NCBI GenBank assembly: GCA_051453625.1
Contig: JBOZIK010000001.1
Span: forward strand, 226,925,390 to 226,954,237
DNA length: 28,848 bases
Reading direction: 5' to 3'
From: Welwitschia mirabilis
Taxonomy: Eukaryota > Gnetophyta > Gnetopsida > Welwitschiales
Shown here in pieces: positions 1 through 10,612 of the stretch (position 1 is the first letter of the stretch; every line of letters begins with the position of its first letter). The translations under genes and the position numbers were made by a program. Under the pieces are notes generated by a model. That model was not told the DNA's origin and made no database searches. It worked only from the letters and a program-made list of their open reading frames with translations.

Positions 1-1235
1 AGACCTTAATCATTGACTAGTTTACTTACTATTATTTTATGTTATATCATTTTTAAGTAAGCATCGAAAATTTAAAAAGAACATCTTTTTCATTTCCTAG
101 TTTTGATAAGTTCCTTTATAGCTTATGGAGTTCTAAGTTTACCTTGCTTTTCTTTTCTAATTGGGCACATTTACTCATCTTTTCTTTATAGGTTTTAGCC
201 TATTTAATCTATTTTATTTAGCCATAGTTTTCTTTTCTTGTGAGTTTATCCTTTTTCTCTTGATTTTCTTGGTTTTTTGTCTTATTTCCTATCTTTTTGA
301 GTGTTTCTGGTAAAATCTAATACTTAAATGATCACTCTGAGCCTAAGTTTACTAGATAATTTTTTTTTTTTTTGAAAAACTTTCTAATGCACTATCATTC
401 ACTTGGTTTTTTATATGACACTAAGAGGATGACAGTCTAATTTTTTCTAAGAGTCATCCTAGGGTTATTATTTAGACAACATGATTGAATAATAGTACGA
501 TATAACAGTAGTTCAAACCCTTTTTCCTCATTTTTCTTAATTTCTTTATATTTTTTATCTATTCCTTTAAGAAACAATGACTCCTTTGACTTCTACCAGC
601 ATTTTGGAACTTGTCTCACCTAATTTCGTGTCTAGATTTATAAGATTTCATTAAATTTTCAAAAATGAGGTATGTTTCTCTCTCCTTTTATTTTTCAATT
701 TTTTCTCTCGTTTTTCATCCTTTCAACATTTAGTTTTCATATATATCACTTAATTTTTTTCACTCTCTAATTTTGGACTTACAGATTGGAATTTCACTAT
801 GTATTTTTTGAGTTATGAGTAATTGCGCATTTTATGAGGTGTTTTAAAATTTCTATTTTTCACACTCAATTTCTCACAAACCGTAGGTCAAAATGTAGTA
901 GTCCTTTAAGCAAAATTGATCAATTCAATGTGTTTTATGATTCTACTAGATTAGATTTTTTTCATTTGAGTACTTCGAATTTTCATTACATGTGGGGCTC
1001 ACTTAAAATATAGCTTTTCGATTTTTCACGTATTTCTCATTTTTCTTCTTACATTTAAGAAATTTGAGATATATTGAAACTTTTAGTTAAGGCCAGGACA
1101 TATTTTCAGTAATTTTTATACTTTTTATCTATTTTCAAAGGTCATTATTGCACATCCATGCGATATTTTTAACATGTCTTTCTATTTTTGTGTGATATTT
1201 TTTATGTTTCCAATTAAGTAGGCATGTACACATAG
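1..1235. other. AT-rich intergenic or intronic DNA, nothing identified
   Basis: This stretch is very T-rich on the plus strand, with T-runs such as the one near 360-374. No open frame, RNA gene or recognisable repeat family could be read on either strand. It most likely consists of old decayed repeat sequence, but that is inference from composition alone. Confidence 0.4.
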
Positions 1236-1286
1236 AGCTAGATAGGCCAAGGCAGTAGATTAGGAGGCAAACCTTATAGTTGAGTC

Positions 1287-1296
1287 NNNNNNNNNN
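1287..1296. other. Assembly gap, 10 N
   Basis: There are ten unknown bases inside the broken retroelement ORF. The true gap length is unknown. Confidence 0.95.
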
Positions 1297-1535
1297 TGCA
1301 GAACTTACACATCTGCCACCTTAGCATGGTCATTTTATGACTATACAGACAGCTAGCATCCATGTCGAGGGATACTTTAGTAATTTTATGAGATGTATTG
1401 AGCTAGAGGTAAACCAAAGACTTACTGATTTATAGCTTAGATATATTACGAATGCATATAGGTCATATTACGTTTCAGATATGAGGGAATTTTATGACAC
1501 CATGCATATCGAGAGATGACCTGGTGCTCGTGGTC

Positions 1536-1635
1536 NNNNNNNNNNNNNNNNNNNNNNNNNNNNNNNNNNNNNNNNNNNNNNNNNNNNNNNNNNNNNNNNN
1601 NNNNNNNNNNNNNNNNNNNNNNNNNNNNNNNNNNN
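1536..1635. other. Assembly gap, 100 N, with duplicated edges
   Basis: Exactly 100 N. The 18 bases just before it (1518-1535) are identical to the 18 just after it (1636-1653), starting gacctggtgc. This is the pattern left when two overlapping contig ends were not merged, so the real gap is probably absent. Confidence 0.9.
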
Positions 1636-2600
1636 GACCTGGTGCTCGTGGTCAGTTGTAGGACATGATTATTGCTTATATACAGGACCATGAGATAGTG
1701 ATTCTCCTATTTCATATTGTAGTTATCATGGATCTTAGTAGGCTTGAAAGCATGCATATACACTCAGCTAGTGGGACTGAGGAGCATCGAGCATATAACA
1801 CCATTTTAGATATACCAGCTAATCTCACTATTGATCGATAGGGGGTACTTATTACTTAGCTAACCCTTGCATATAAGGTTTTACACAGAGGGCTAATCCA
1901 TAACATTAAACTGTCTTTTCATGATAGTTATACCATATAATGCATTTGTAGATATTGGGAGCATTTAGACATAGGAAGTAGTTTGATCTTCCTACTTTTA
2001 TTTGGAGGAGATTCAGATCTATGATAGAGGCACAATATCTTTAGACACTTAATTACCCATGCCTTCTCTTAGCACTTTTTAGATGATTTAGTATACCAAA
2101 TCCTATGGGTGAGTAGTGCTTATCACACATGCTGACTTTAGCTCATTATTTATAAGAGATGGATATACAGGTTCTAAGAGAAGTAGACAGTCCTCAAGTA
2201 CAAAGACTTACAATTAGAGCTTCACTCAAGTAAATTCAGGCTCTCCTAGATAAGACTATTAAGACCATCAAAGGTTTCATTAACAGAGGTATCTAGTTAC
2301 TTGATTAGAGGATCTAAGCTATTGATCTGAGATAGCAAACATTAGAGCAGAGGATCCTGTTTATTAAGAGAAGAGTTTAACACTTTAAGGATCAGATTGT
2401 TGACATGCACTAGCATGTTGTTTTCATTTAGTAAGTATAACAATGGATATTCCTGAGGTGGTACATGTCTAGGATGATGATATGATCAAATCGATCTCCA
2501 CATCTTTAGACTTCTATTTTCCCATAAATTCCAAGTATCCTTGCTCTTCTCCCCTAATGCCTGAGTTAGCTACTAGACCAGAGTTTATTATGTATTAACT

Positions 2601-3120
2601 AGAGGAGTAATTTTATATTATTATTTTGTATCTCCTCTTCTATACACTTTTATACTAAAAACTCTTTTTGATTACACATTATTTTTTCAACATGATGTAC
2701 TGATTTGTATCTGATTTTTCATGTTTATCTTTAATTTTTTATATGTTATAATGAGGGTTAATTTTACTTGGGTAATTTTTTTCTATTTCATTACTGTTTA
2801 ATTCAATAAGAGGATTTTTTATTACATTTACTAATTATTTATAAAATAAAAATTCTATCATAGATTCTTGATTTTAAAGATGTTTTTTGAACCTTTCATC
2901 CCCTCCATCATCTGGGCGATGACCCAGACAACCAATTGATTGCATTTCTAGTAGGTTAAATGTTTAGTTTTTCTGATTTCTTAAAATCTAGTATGTATTT
3001 CTATAAATTCTGAAAATATTTCTAAGATGATTTTATTAAGTATCCTAGTTGTTTTATTGTCTAATAAGTTGGCTTGCAAACATGATTTACTACCTGATTT
3101 TGTCAAGGACTAACAAGGCT
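2601..3120. other. AT-rich tail of a copia-like element before its 3' LTR
   Basis: No open frame is present. A motif reading catcatctgggcgatgaccc occurs at about 2906-2925 and recurs in diverged form inside the adjacent LTR at 3381-3407 and 3491-3520. The stretch ends in the polypurine tract at 3121. Confidence 0.35.
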
Positions 3121-3131
3121 AAGTGGGAGGA
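3121..3131 (+). other. Polypurine tract of a Ty1/copia element
   Basis: The purine stretch aagtgggagga is followed two bases later by TGTTGCA. Many plant Ty1/copia elements end their internal region with a purine tract of this kind (a gtgggaga core) directly before a 3' LTR starting TGTTG. The match is visible in the sequence; the assignment rests on knowledge of that family. Confidence 0.6.
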
Positions 3132-3133
3132 TA

Positions 3134-3700
3134 TGTTGCATTACAAAGTTATGCATATTTGATAAGGTATTTTGAGTAGTTTTATAGGTTAATATATAAA
3201 TAAATGCTTGATTTCCATGATAATGAAGAACTGAGATGAAAGAGATGAAAACATGTAATCTCCATGATGATTTACAACATTTTGATCAATTCTTAATACT
3301 TAACATTCTTAAGACAACTTCTTACAAAATATTGAGGTTGATGCACTAATGAAAGATTTGTAAAAGACCATTGTCCACCTCATCATCTAGATGACTATAC
3401 AGACAACAAAGTAATTCATGCCAATAAGGATGCTAATTGTAATCAATCTGGTAGCTGATGTGAATTATTTATGAGGTGGCATTATTTCCTTTATTATCTG
3501 AATGACTAGCTGGACGACACTGTTATAACATCTGCATTGAATAGTAACCTAATTTCTGCCAACTGTTTGTCTATTTCTCCTAGTGTAATCATTACAATTT
3601 TACCCATACCTTTCTGTCTATCTTGTATGCTTGTGTGTCAATAAATATTGATCTTATCTTTGATTTCTACTTGTCTTCATTTCCACCTAAAATTTTTGTG
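3134..3700 (+). repeat. Putative 3' LTR of a Ty1/copia-like element (right end uncertain)
   Basis: The left end is set by the polypurine tract and the TG start at 3134. The body is AT-rich and holds two diverged copies of a motif reading about catcatctagatgactatac (3381-3407, 3491-3520); a further copy lies just outside the LTR at 2906-2932. The right end is a guess, because no partner LTR is in the window for comparison. Orientation agrees with the broken plus-strand ORF upstream. Confidence 0.45.
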
Positions 3701-4339
3701 ATAGAAGATTAAAGAATTAGAGATCCATCCTTGTAGTTGGAGAGAAACATTTTCCTTAGTATTGAATGGCATTTCCTTAATTGAGGTGCTGCTACTTTAT
3801 AACATAGATGTGGTTCTAATAGAAAATACTTCTTTTATGATTTCAATGCATGTTTGTTTCTCATCCTCATAGCTTATGTTGCTTCTAATTTGATGATAGT
3901 TTCTTTGGTGATATAGGTTATGAAGGCAACCTTTATCAAGGTTGTGCATGGTTAGTTTAGATTAGTTGCATTGTTATTTCTTTTCCTAGATTAGCTCTGT
4001 ATAGGTGTATTGCATTTTTACTTTCATGCATTACAAGTTATTTCTGTAGTGAGAGTATAAGTACTTTTCCTTATGAAAATCAACTCTCTTGACTTCCAAC
4101 TTGGCCTTTGATAAATTATGATATTCAATTTACTCTTATCTATATTATATGTTGTATTTATGCAAATATTTGTGATTGATAGGATTTAACTTAACTAAGA
4201 ACATAAAGTTGCATAAATACGCACTGCAACACTAATATAGCCAACTTTCTTATGAGTAAAAAATTACCATCTTTTATAACTTATTATGAAAGAAAAGAAT
4301 CGTTAATGGAATTTGTAGATTATATTTAACATAATAACA
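3701..4339. other. AT-rich spacer, nothing identified
   Basis: No coding frame or repeat family could be read here. It lies between a copia-like LTR and a gypsy integrase relic, so it is probably more decayed retroelement sequence. Confidence 0.3.
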
Positions 4340-5480
4340 TGTTATTTAGAGAATGCAAAGATCTTGTTATCAAGAGATATATAGAGGAAATCCTATAAAG
4401 AGAAATCTTAAAGGAAGCTCATGAAGGAGAAGGAGGAGGACATTATGGTATAAAAAGAATAGGAACAAAAATTCTCCATATGGAATACTAATCATCCACC
4501 ATATTCAAAGATTTAAATGTTTATATCTAAGATTGTGAAACAAGTCAGAGAGAAGGTGCATTGAGCCAAAAGTTAGAAATGCCATAATAATGGATTTAGA
4601 CAGTCAAACATTTGATGTTTGGGGAATAGATGTTATTGGATCTATTAATCCCTCATTCTTTGAAAAAAAATATATTTTGGTCTATGTTGATTACTTTACT
4701 AAATGGACTAAGGCTAAGGTTGTAACTAAGTATTCTTTTCAAATTATAGTTAAGTTTTTCCTTAGATATATTATCTATTGGCTTGGAGCCCCCTAAAGCC
4801 TTATATCTAATAAAGAAACTCATTTCACTAGTGAAGTCTTTAAGAACCTATTAACCAAATTTGGAATCCATCACAAACTCTCTATTATCTATCACCTTTT
4901 ATCTAATGGCCAAGATGAACTAACTAATAGAGAACTAAATAGAACATTAATAAAATTCATAAATAGTAAGAAAACCGATTGGGCTAATAAATTAAATGAA
5001 GCTCTATGGACATATAGAATAACTTGAAAACTACCACAGGATTTACTCCATATGAATTAATTTATGGAAAAAGGGCTATTTTACCAATTGAATTTAGGAT
5101 AAAAACATTTAAATTGACTAAGAATTAAAATGTAACTTAAATACAGCTCAAAAAAGAATGGATAGAAAACATGAATATTTTAAATGAAATAGAAAAAAAT
5201 CTCTTCTATACAAATAACTCATACAATAGAAAACTAAAATATATCATGATAATAAAATAAAGAAAATAAATTTTAATGTAGATATTCTATGTTAAATTAT
5301 ACCTAAAAAATTCTATTTAAAATAAAAATATGTACAAAACTAGCTAGGACCCTATACCATAACAAAAATTCTAGGAAATGATGAAAAAGTAACCTACCAA
5401 GTTAATGAGTAAAAAGAAAAAATGTACTATGATCATAAATTGGTGAAAAGTTATTTAGGAAACCCTGATAGAGTGGAAAT
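4340..5480 (+). pseudogene. Relic of a Ty3/gypsy polyprotein, integrase region
   Basis: Integrase inserts retrotransposon cDNA into the host chromosome; this copy is dead. Domains read in order. A zinc-binding HHCC region lies at about 4400-4560 (GGGHYGIKRIG, then DCETSQRE, where the second zinc cysteine position reads Ser). The catalytic core follows from 4590, with FDVWGIDVIG, YILVYVDYFTKWTKA, ISNKETHF (second catalytic Asp position reads Asn) and SNGQDELTNREL. Then come DWANKLNEALWTYR and, after a frameshift near 5025, TPYELIYGKRAILPIEF. A C-terminal LGPYTITKILGN block lies at about 5345-5380. Stops occur at about 4795 and elsewhere. The order and motifs are typical of plant Ty3/gypsy elements. 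No reverse transcriptase or gag was found upstream, so the fragment is a 5'-truncated or overwritten piece. Confidence 0.85.
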
Positions 5481-6479
5481 AATACTTCAACTATACCTAT
5501 AAAATAAATTTTAAAATTAGATAATAAATGACATGTCATTTCTTTAAAGATTATTAAATCTACTAATTTACTAGATTGTTTAAAGTAAATGTAATGATTA
5601 TAAAGTAAAAAGCTAACTTGGTAAGTCTTCAACAGGGAACTGTGCATTATATTTATTAAGAAAATTAAGAAGACATATTGCATCATAGAATAGGATACCT
5701 TCTATGGTACAGATTAAGAAAGAGAGACAGAGAGATAGGAAGTACCACAATATTCTACCACAAGTGTACTAGGGTAAATATTTATGAGAGAGGCCTTTAA
5801 CAATATAATATGGTAGTTGTGAAAACTTTGCTGAGGGATCAGTTAACCATAATCTAGATATTAAGTCCTTACTTCTCTGATAGTGATTTCACTCTTCTTA
5901 TTGTAACTAATCTAAGTTGTGGAAAATAAAAAAGTTGAGGAACATTTGTATCCCAGGAGTCATCTAAGACATAGCTAGTTACCAAAATGATAACTCTATC
6001 ATGACTTATCAAAAAGAAAAATATAAAGCAAAAAGAAACCAAAAAAAAAAGAAGGAGAAGAAGAAAAATATTTTATTTTATGATGGAATGTGTAACCAAA
6101 TATTTTTAATTCAATAACATGCATAATTATTAAATTCTATTTGAGCTAAAGGAAAGCTTCAAAGGTTTAGAATTATTTTACATTATCTTAGAATTTAATA
6201 AATTATTTGTTTAAATTTTCTTTAATGGAATTGACATACCCATAATAAAATGAAATAGTGTAATACAACTTTATTTAAAATAAAAATCAAAAATTTTATT
6301 ATACAAACTAGTTTATTATACTTAGTTGCAGAATAATAGTAAAAACACTTCTCCAATTACTAAGAAAGTAAATCACTAACTCAAGTAACTTAATTCTTAA
6401 AGTGGCTAAAAGACTTGTTTCCCCTTTGAGAATGCCTAGTCTTAGATGTCAATCTTAAAGAATTCTCATCTACAAGTAA
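5481..6479. other. AT-rich DNA downstream of the gypsy relic
   Basis: No reading frame is supported. A purine-rich stretch at about 6009-6070 (A-rich with gaaggagaagaagaaaaat) could be a decayed polypurine tract before a 3' LTR of the gypsy element, but no LTR boundary can be shown. Short minus-strand open frames here look like chance. Confidence 0.3.
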
Positions 6480-7051
6480 TAGATGCATCTCATCTAGAAA
6501 TTCAAAGAAGATATTAATCTCCTCGGGGTGGGATCATCAAAAGTTTTGATAAGGTTTAGTATTCCATATTGCCTTCTCTATATTTTCCTTATCAAAACTC
6601 AGTGTAGCAAGACTAAGAATAAGGTTTATGCCTTGAAGCTGCTCCATCCTTTTATTAAGCATCTACATTTGCCTAGCTAGTTAGTCTAAAGAAACATTAT
6701 AAGATAAATCCCCATAATTGAGTTGTCAATGTAGTTCTTCAGTTCTCAGCCTTAGATACTCGCTCACTAATTGATGAATCATAGAACCAAAACTCAAGGT
6801 AATGACATCACTTCCAAAACAATCTTTGCTAACCTCAGTGATAAAGAAATCTAAGGTATTTAAGACATTAGTAGTTGATCTATAATTGCAGTAAGAATAT
6901 TATTGTACTATGCTTTCAGACCTAATAGAGCCTTGAGGTGGTTAGGAATCTACACTGCTAATGCACATATCTAACCAAAGTTGAAAAAATAATGTTTCAT
7001 CTTTTTAATACCAAAGGTAGTAATAGGAGAAGGAGGAGGAGTACAAGCCAT
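6480..7051 (-). pseudogene. Broken minus-strand ORF of unknown function
   Basis: Reading the minus strand from ATG at 7051-7049 gives MACTPPPSPITTF and a short continuation to a TAG at about 6970. Below that, coding-like fragments persist in shifting frames to about 6480, including DDPTPRR at about 6510-6530. The start has a TATA box about 100 bases upstream (7159-7153). I do not recognise the product. A retroelement gag or other element-encoded ORF1 is a reasonable guess given the surroundings, but no zinc knuckle or protease motif was seen. Many stops rule out function. Confidence 0.35.
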
Positions 7052-7152
7052 GAGGATAGTGATAAAAAGATGAGAAAAGTGAAAGATGATTAAGTGAAGG
7101 AATTATTAAACTTAGGTAAAGAACGATGGGTAATTAGCATATAAGAAGTGAT

Positions 7153-7159
7153 ATTTATA
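7153..7159 (-). promoter_or_regulatory. Possible TATA box for the minus-strand relic
   Basis: The minus strand reads gctataaatatcac, with TATAAAT at 7159-7153, about 100 bases before the first ATG of the broken ORF at 7051. Position and sequence suit a plant core promoter. In such AT-rich DNA a chance match is possible. Confidence 0.4.
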
Positions 7160-7334
7160 GCACAAGTCTTATAATCATGCTTGACAAGTGTAATTCATAT
7201 TAAGTTAACTAGTGCACATGTGTTTAATCTTAAAGTAAAGGATTGAGTAAAAGTGATAAACCTAATTCGCTAACAACTAAAGTATGTCAAGTATCAGCAT
7301 AAATCTTAAAGCAAGTCTGAAATTAAAGGATTCC

Positions 7335-8045
7335 AAACTGACCAAGATTCAACTTGAAGTTATAACTTTAGATTGATTTATGATGAGTTTAGATTTTTTA
7401 AACTATCTACCACTACAAGGACCCACTAAATTTTGTCACCATGAATTGTAGTATCAGGTAATTACTAAAAACCCTGTAAATACTTTTTAATTAAAAGAAG
7501 ACTTCTCGAGTCATATTTAATAACTCAAAAAATATTTTCTTTTACTTTATTTAAGGAAGAGTCTAAAATAAAAGCTACCAATGCATTTTGTCTAATAAAA
7601 TTTCATCATAGAACAAGCCTTAAAATTAAAAGATCACTTAGTTAATTGATACCAACCTAAAGCCAAAACTTTGAGTTAGATTTAGAGTCAAATCATTGTG
7701 ATAAGAATTTAAATCTTTTGATTGATACCAACTTAAAGTCAAAACTTTGAACTAGATCTTAAGCTAATTCATTTATCTTCTTGTGCTTAAAAAACCTATA
7801 ATCAAATAAAAACATGTGATTAATTGATATCAACTTGAAGTTAAAACTTTAAGGTGGGTTAAGCCAACCCAATTACTTCTTCACTCTATAAGCAAGAAAG
7901 AAAAATCACCTAGTCGACTACAATCGACTTGAATTTAGAACTTCAGATTGGATTTTAAGCCACATCATCAGCATGCAAGCTCTAGAAGTTAACTAATACT
8001 AGCCTAAAGCCAAATCTTTAGACCAGATTTCAAGTTAACTTCACC
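7335..8045. repeat. Degenerate tandem array, unit about 75-105 bp
   Basis: A block reading roughly attgataccaacctaaagcc followed by aaaactttga and a GATTT-rich tail recurs. Units begin near 7646, 7721, 7824, 7918 and 7994, with a related unit near 7340. The copies differ by many substitutions and the spacing varies from about 75 to 103 bp. Arrays of this kind occur inside LTRs and other promoter regions of plant retroelements. It lies directly upstream of the minus-strand TATA box at 7159, which supports a regulatory origin by inference. Confidence 0.65.
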
Positions 8046-8700
8046 TTTTAAAACTTACTATTAAAAGAGAAAGGTCTCATTTTTTATGAGCCCCCTCGAC
8101 TTTTCACTATAACTTTATCTTCTAACTTGGCTTTTTCATTATTACTTAGTTTTATAATGATAGTGATTAGAATTTGAATAACCCTATTAATAACTTAAGA
8201 GTTCTTGATGACAACCTTCAAAATCTTTTGACCAACTCCATAATGGATTGAATGGCCCTTATCGAGAACTTGATCCTTGTTAAACCTGGTATTGTGGAGA
8301 GTAATTACCACTTAAATATGCCTTTCCATTCCTGCAACATTCCACTTAAACTTATTTTCAATAATTCCTCCTTATTCTTGATGACCTCCATCGTAAGGTT
8401 AATTCCATATCATCTCAATCATATTAATATCTATAGTATTAGCTCTAACTTAGCAAATTTTTTTTATTTACATCTTACTAACATGTAATTCAAATTTTTT
8501 TAGCATCAATAAAGTATAAAAAATTCTAGTTGCATCTATTTTATTTCTAATTAAATTTCTCATTTACTCCTCATACATGCGAATTGAATACAATAGTAAG
8601 TATGAGTTTTTCCCTATTTAAATAGAAACAGGTTAGTAATTTTTACTTTCATCCCTACATTTTACTTTATTGTGTTTAAGATCTTTCTTTTCTTCAAGCT
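8046..8700. other. AT-rich spacer, no gene supported
   Basis: A 78-codon plus-strand frame at 8252-8488 has no recognisable domain and its composition is no different from the flanks, so I do not call it. The stretch links the tandem array to the next retroelement relic and may include LTR or leader sequence of that element. Confidence 0.3.
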
Positions 8701-8709
8701 TTTGAGCAA

Positions 8710-9600
8710 TGGCAGAATTTGTTTAAGCAAAAATATCTGGTATTAATAGTAATTTAATTTGAGTATTTAGAAGCATGTTAAACTTCAAATGGAGGAAGAC
8801 TTGAATGAGTTCAATATATTAATACTTTTACATCTATGTAAATGATGTTTTATATTTTTAGGGGAAAAATGTTTTAGTAAGCTAGTTTTAAAAGGTTGTT
8901 TGTTACAAAAATTTCTCTTCTACACATGTTTTTTCATACTTAACTACAATACTAGGAAAAAATTTGATAAAATGCAAGTTCATTTCTTCATTACATTTTT
9001 CATAAGTTCTTTTGAACTCCTACTTGATAGAGTTCAAACAAAGGATTATCAAGTTGGGATGCTATGAATGGATTACTTTAAATAACAGGTTTTCCTTGGA
9101 ATCTATATATGAATTTTATAAGAATTTCAAAATAAATGTTTCTAAAAATGTATTAGTAATAATTAAGGTAAATCAAAGAATAGTGATTACTTAAGAAGAA
9201 ATAAGAGAAATTTTGCATTAACCTCCCAGAGGAAAATCCATTAACGATACTAGTAGAAAGGAAGATATGAATTTAAACATGAATATATTGGGAAGGGTGG
9301 CAGCACAGGGAAGAATACCAGTGCATAAAGACATAGAACTAGAATTTTTTTATCATTTCAAGAATCATGACCAGTAATTTAGTACCTATTCTTCACAAAC
9401 AAAAAGGTATCACATTACCTGGCCTATACATGATAGCAATAGTAAAGAACAAGACAAATCATACCAATGTAAATATTATAAAAGGAATCTTTTTAAGATT
9501 GGTAAGATACATTATAAAAGTAAATAAAGTTGGAATTGGAGCTTTAGGCATAGTAGGGCTAGGATTTCCCTCTTTAATTACCTAAATATTAAGTAAAAAT
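8710..9600 (+). pseudogene. Retroelement-associated ORF relic resembling a putative plant transposon protein domain
   Basis: A first ATG at about 8710 opens MAEFV and then a stop. From about 9012 one frame runs to about 9378 with only two internal stops. It includes YEWITLNNRFSLESIYEFYK, a block with VAAQGRIPVHKDIELEFF, and then a frame change. The next frame (9367-9585) ends in GLGFPSLIT. The pattern of an EFY-type motif followed by a Pro-Ser-Leu-Ile-Thr motif resembles the domain annotated in plant retroelements as putative plant transposon protein. This is recognition by eye and not a profile match. It could be one block of the same element as the coding pieces at 9868-12075, all on the plus strand. 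It is non-functional. Confidence 0.4.
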
Positions 9601-9867
9601 AAAATCCCATTCTAATCAAATAAGTCTTGTATTAAAGTAACTATTTAGAATTTATTTGGAGTTAAGGAATTAAGTCTCTTGATAGCTCCAAGATATATAA
9701 CTGCTCAGCTAGGCCTAGGGGAATCCTCTTCTATCCCCTAAAGTTTGCCTTCACTATTGTCCTCCTTAAGTATAACATAAGACTCGATCCAATTCACATT
9801 TAAAGAACTCCTGCCTTCCCATCCACTTTAGTCTAGTTAATTCTCTAAAGCACTAGAGGAAGACAAA

Positions 9868-10612
9868 ATGGACATCCTCTTTAGTGCTTTGAACTTAGTC
9901 AAAGATGAAATTCAAACTTTTTTAGGTAGAAAGAAAGAAGTTTCACCATTGCAAAATTAGGTTGGTGATTTGACAATTGAAAATGAATTCTTGAGATAGA
10001 CATTGAATTAAAAAAACAAAAAGAAAATAATGAAAATCTATATCATAAGATCACTAGCAAGGAAGAAAATATTCATCTTTTTGAATCTTTTAAAGATATT
10101 AGAAAGAAATTACAAAGAGATTTCAAATGCATTACTGAACTACAAATGGCTATTGAGATAAAGAAGAATTAGGAAATCTTCCAGGGGAAAGTCCAAACAT
10201 GTTAGTATTTTTATGTTGTAGAATTTGGCTTTAAATAAGAAATATGATGATGAATACATAGAATACTAATAGAAATTTAATACATTTATACCCAATGAAA
10301 GACCTCTATCCCTGAACAGGGAATATATGGACAATGTATGTATATCTATAAGGAATGAATGCAAAATTCATGAAGATTTATATAAAAGCCCAATAATAAA
10401 GACATAAATGGCTTGAGGCCAAGAATTCTTTGGGATACTATCAGTACCTTTTGGGAGTAAGTAAAAAAAAATAATAGATCAGATAACAGAAGAAAATAAG
10501 GCTTTTAAAAATTGAATGGAAGAGACAAACTCTTATGATGAACCTCCACATGATTCATTAATAAAATAATTTTCATCAGAAATAAAGGAGGAAATTAAAA
10601 AAGTGATAATTT
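9868..10612 (+). pseudogene. Charged, coiled-coil-like retroelement ORF relic
   Basis: From an ATG at about 9868 the plus strand reads MDILFSALNLVKDEIQTFLG and continues as a lysine- and glutamate-rich, helix-prone stretch with several stops and frame changes up to the 688-N gap. A recognisable later block is PNERPLSLNREYMDN at about 10290-10335. No named domain is visible. The coding strand and decay style match the blocks on both sides, so I treat 8710-12075 as one old element by inference. The gap removes the join to the next block. Confidence 0.35.

Larger units (their letters stand above)
1236..2600 (+). pseudogene. Broken retroelement ORF upstream of a copia-like 3' end
   Basis: A plus-strand reading can be followed in pieces, with several stops and at least one frame change. 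Recognisable blocks include MREFYDTMHIE at about 1480-1512, a stretch around 1780-1900 reading EEHRAYNTILDIPANLTIDR, and a charged, helical, coiled-coil-like stretch at about 2160-2420. Many stops in that last stretch are TAG or TAA at places where the helix pattern would suit glutamine. The piece lies just upstream of a copia-type polypurine tract (3121), so it is probably an extra ORF or the distal coding part of that element. I do not recognise a named domain with certainty. The 100-N gap at 1536-1635 splits it and is flanked by an 18-base duplicate. It cannot encode a protein as it stands. Confidence 0.4.

Noticed and set aside
5402-5686. 94-codon minus-strand frame
   Set aside because: Opposite to the tail of the gypsy integrase relic; low-complexity hydrophobic residues typical of AT-rich chance frames.
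8252-8488. 78-codon plus-strand frame
   Set aside because: No domain, no conserved motif, and composition like its AT-rich flanks.
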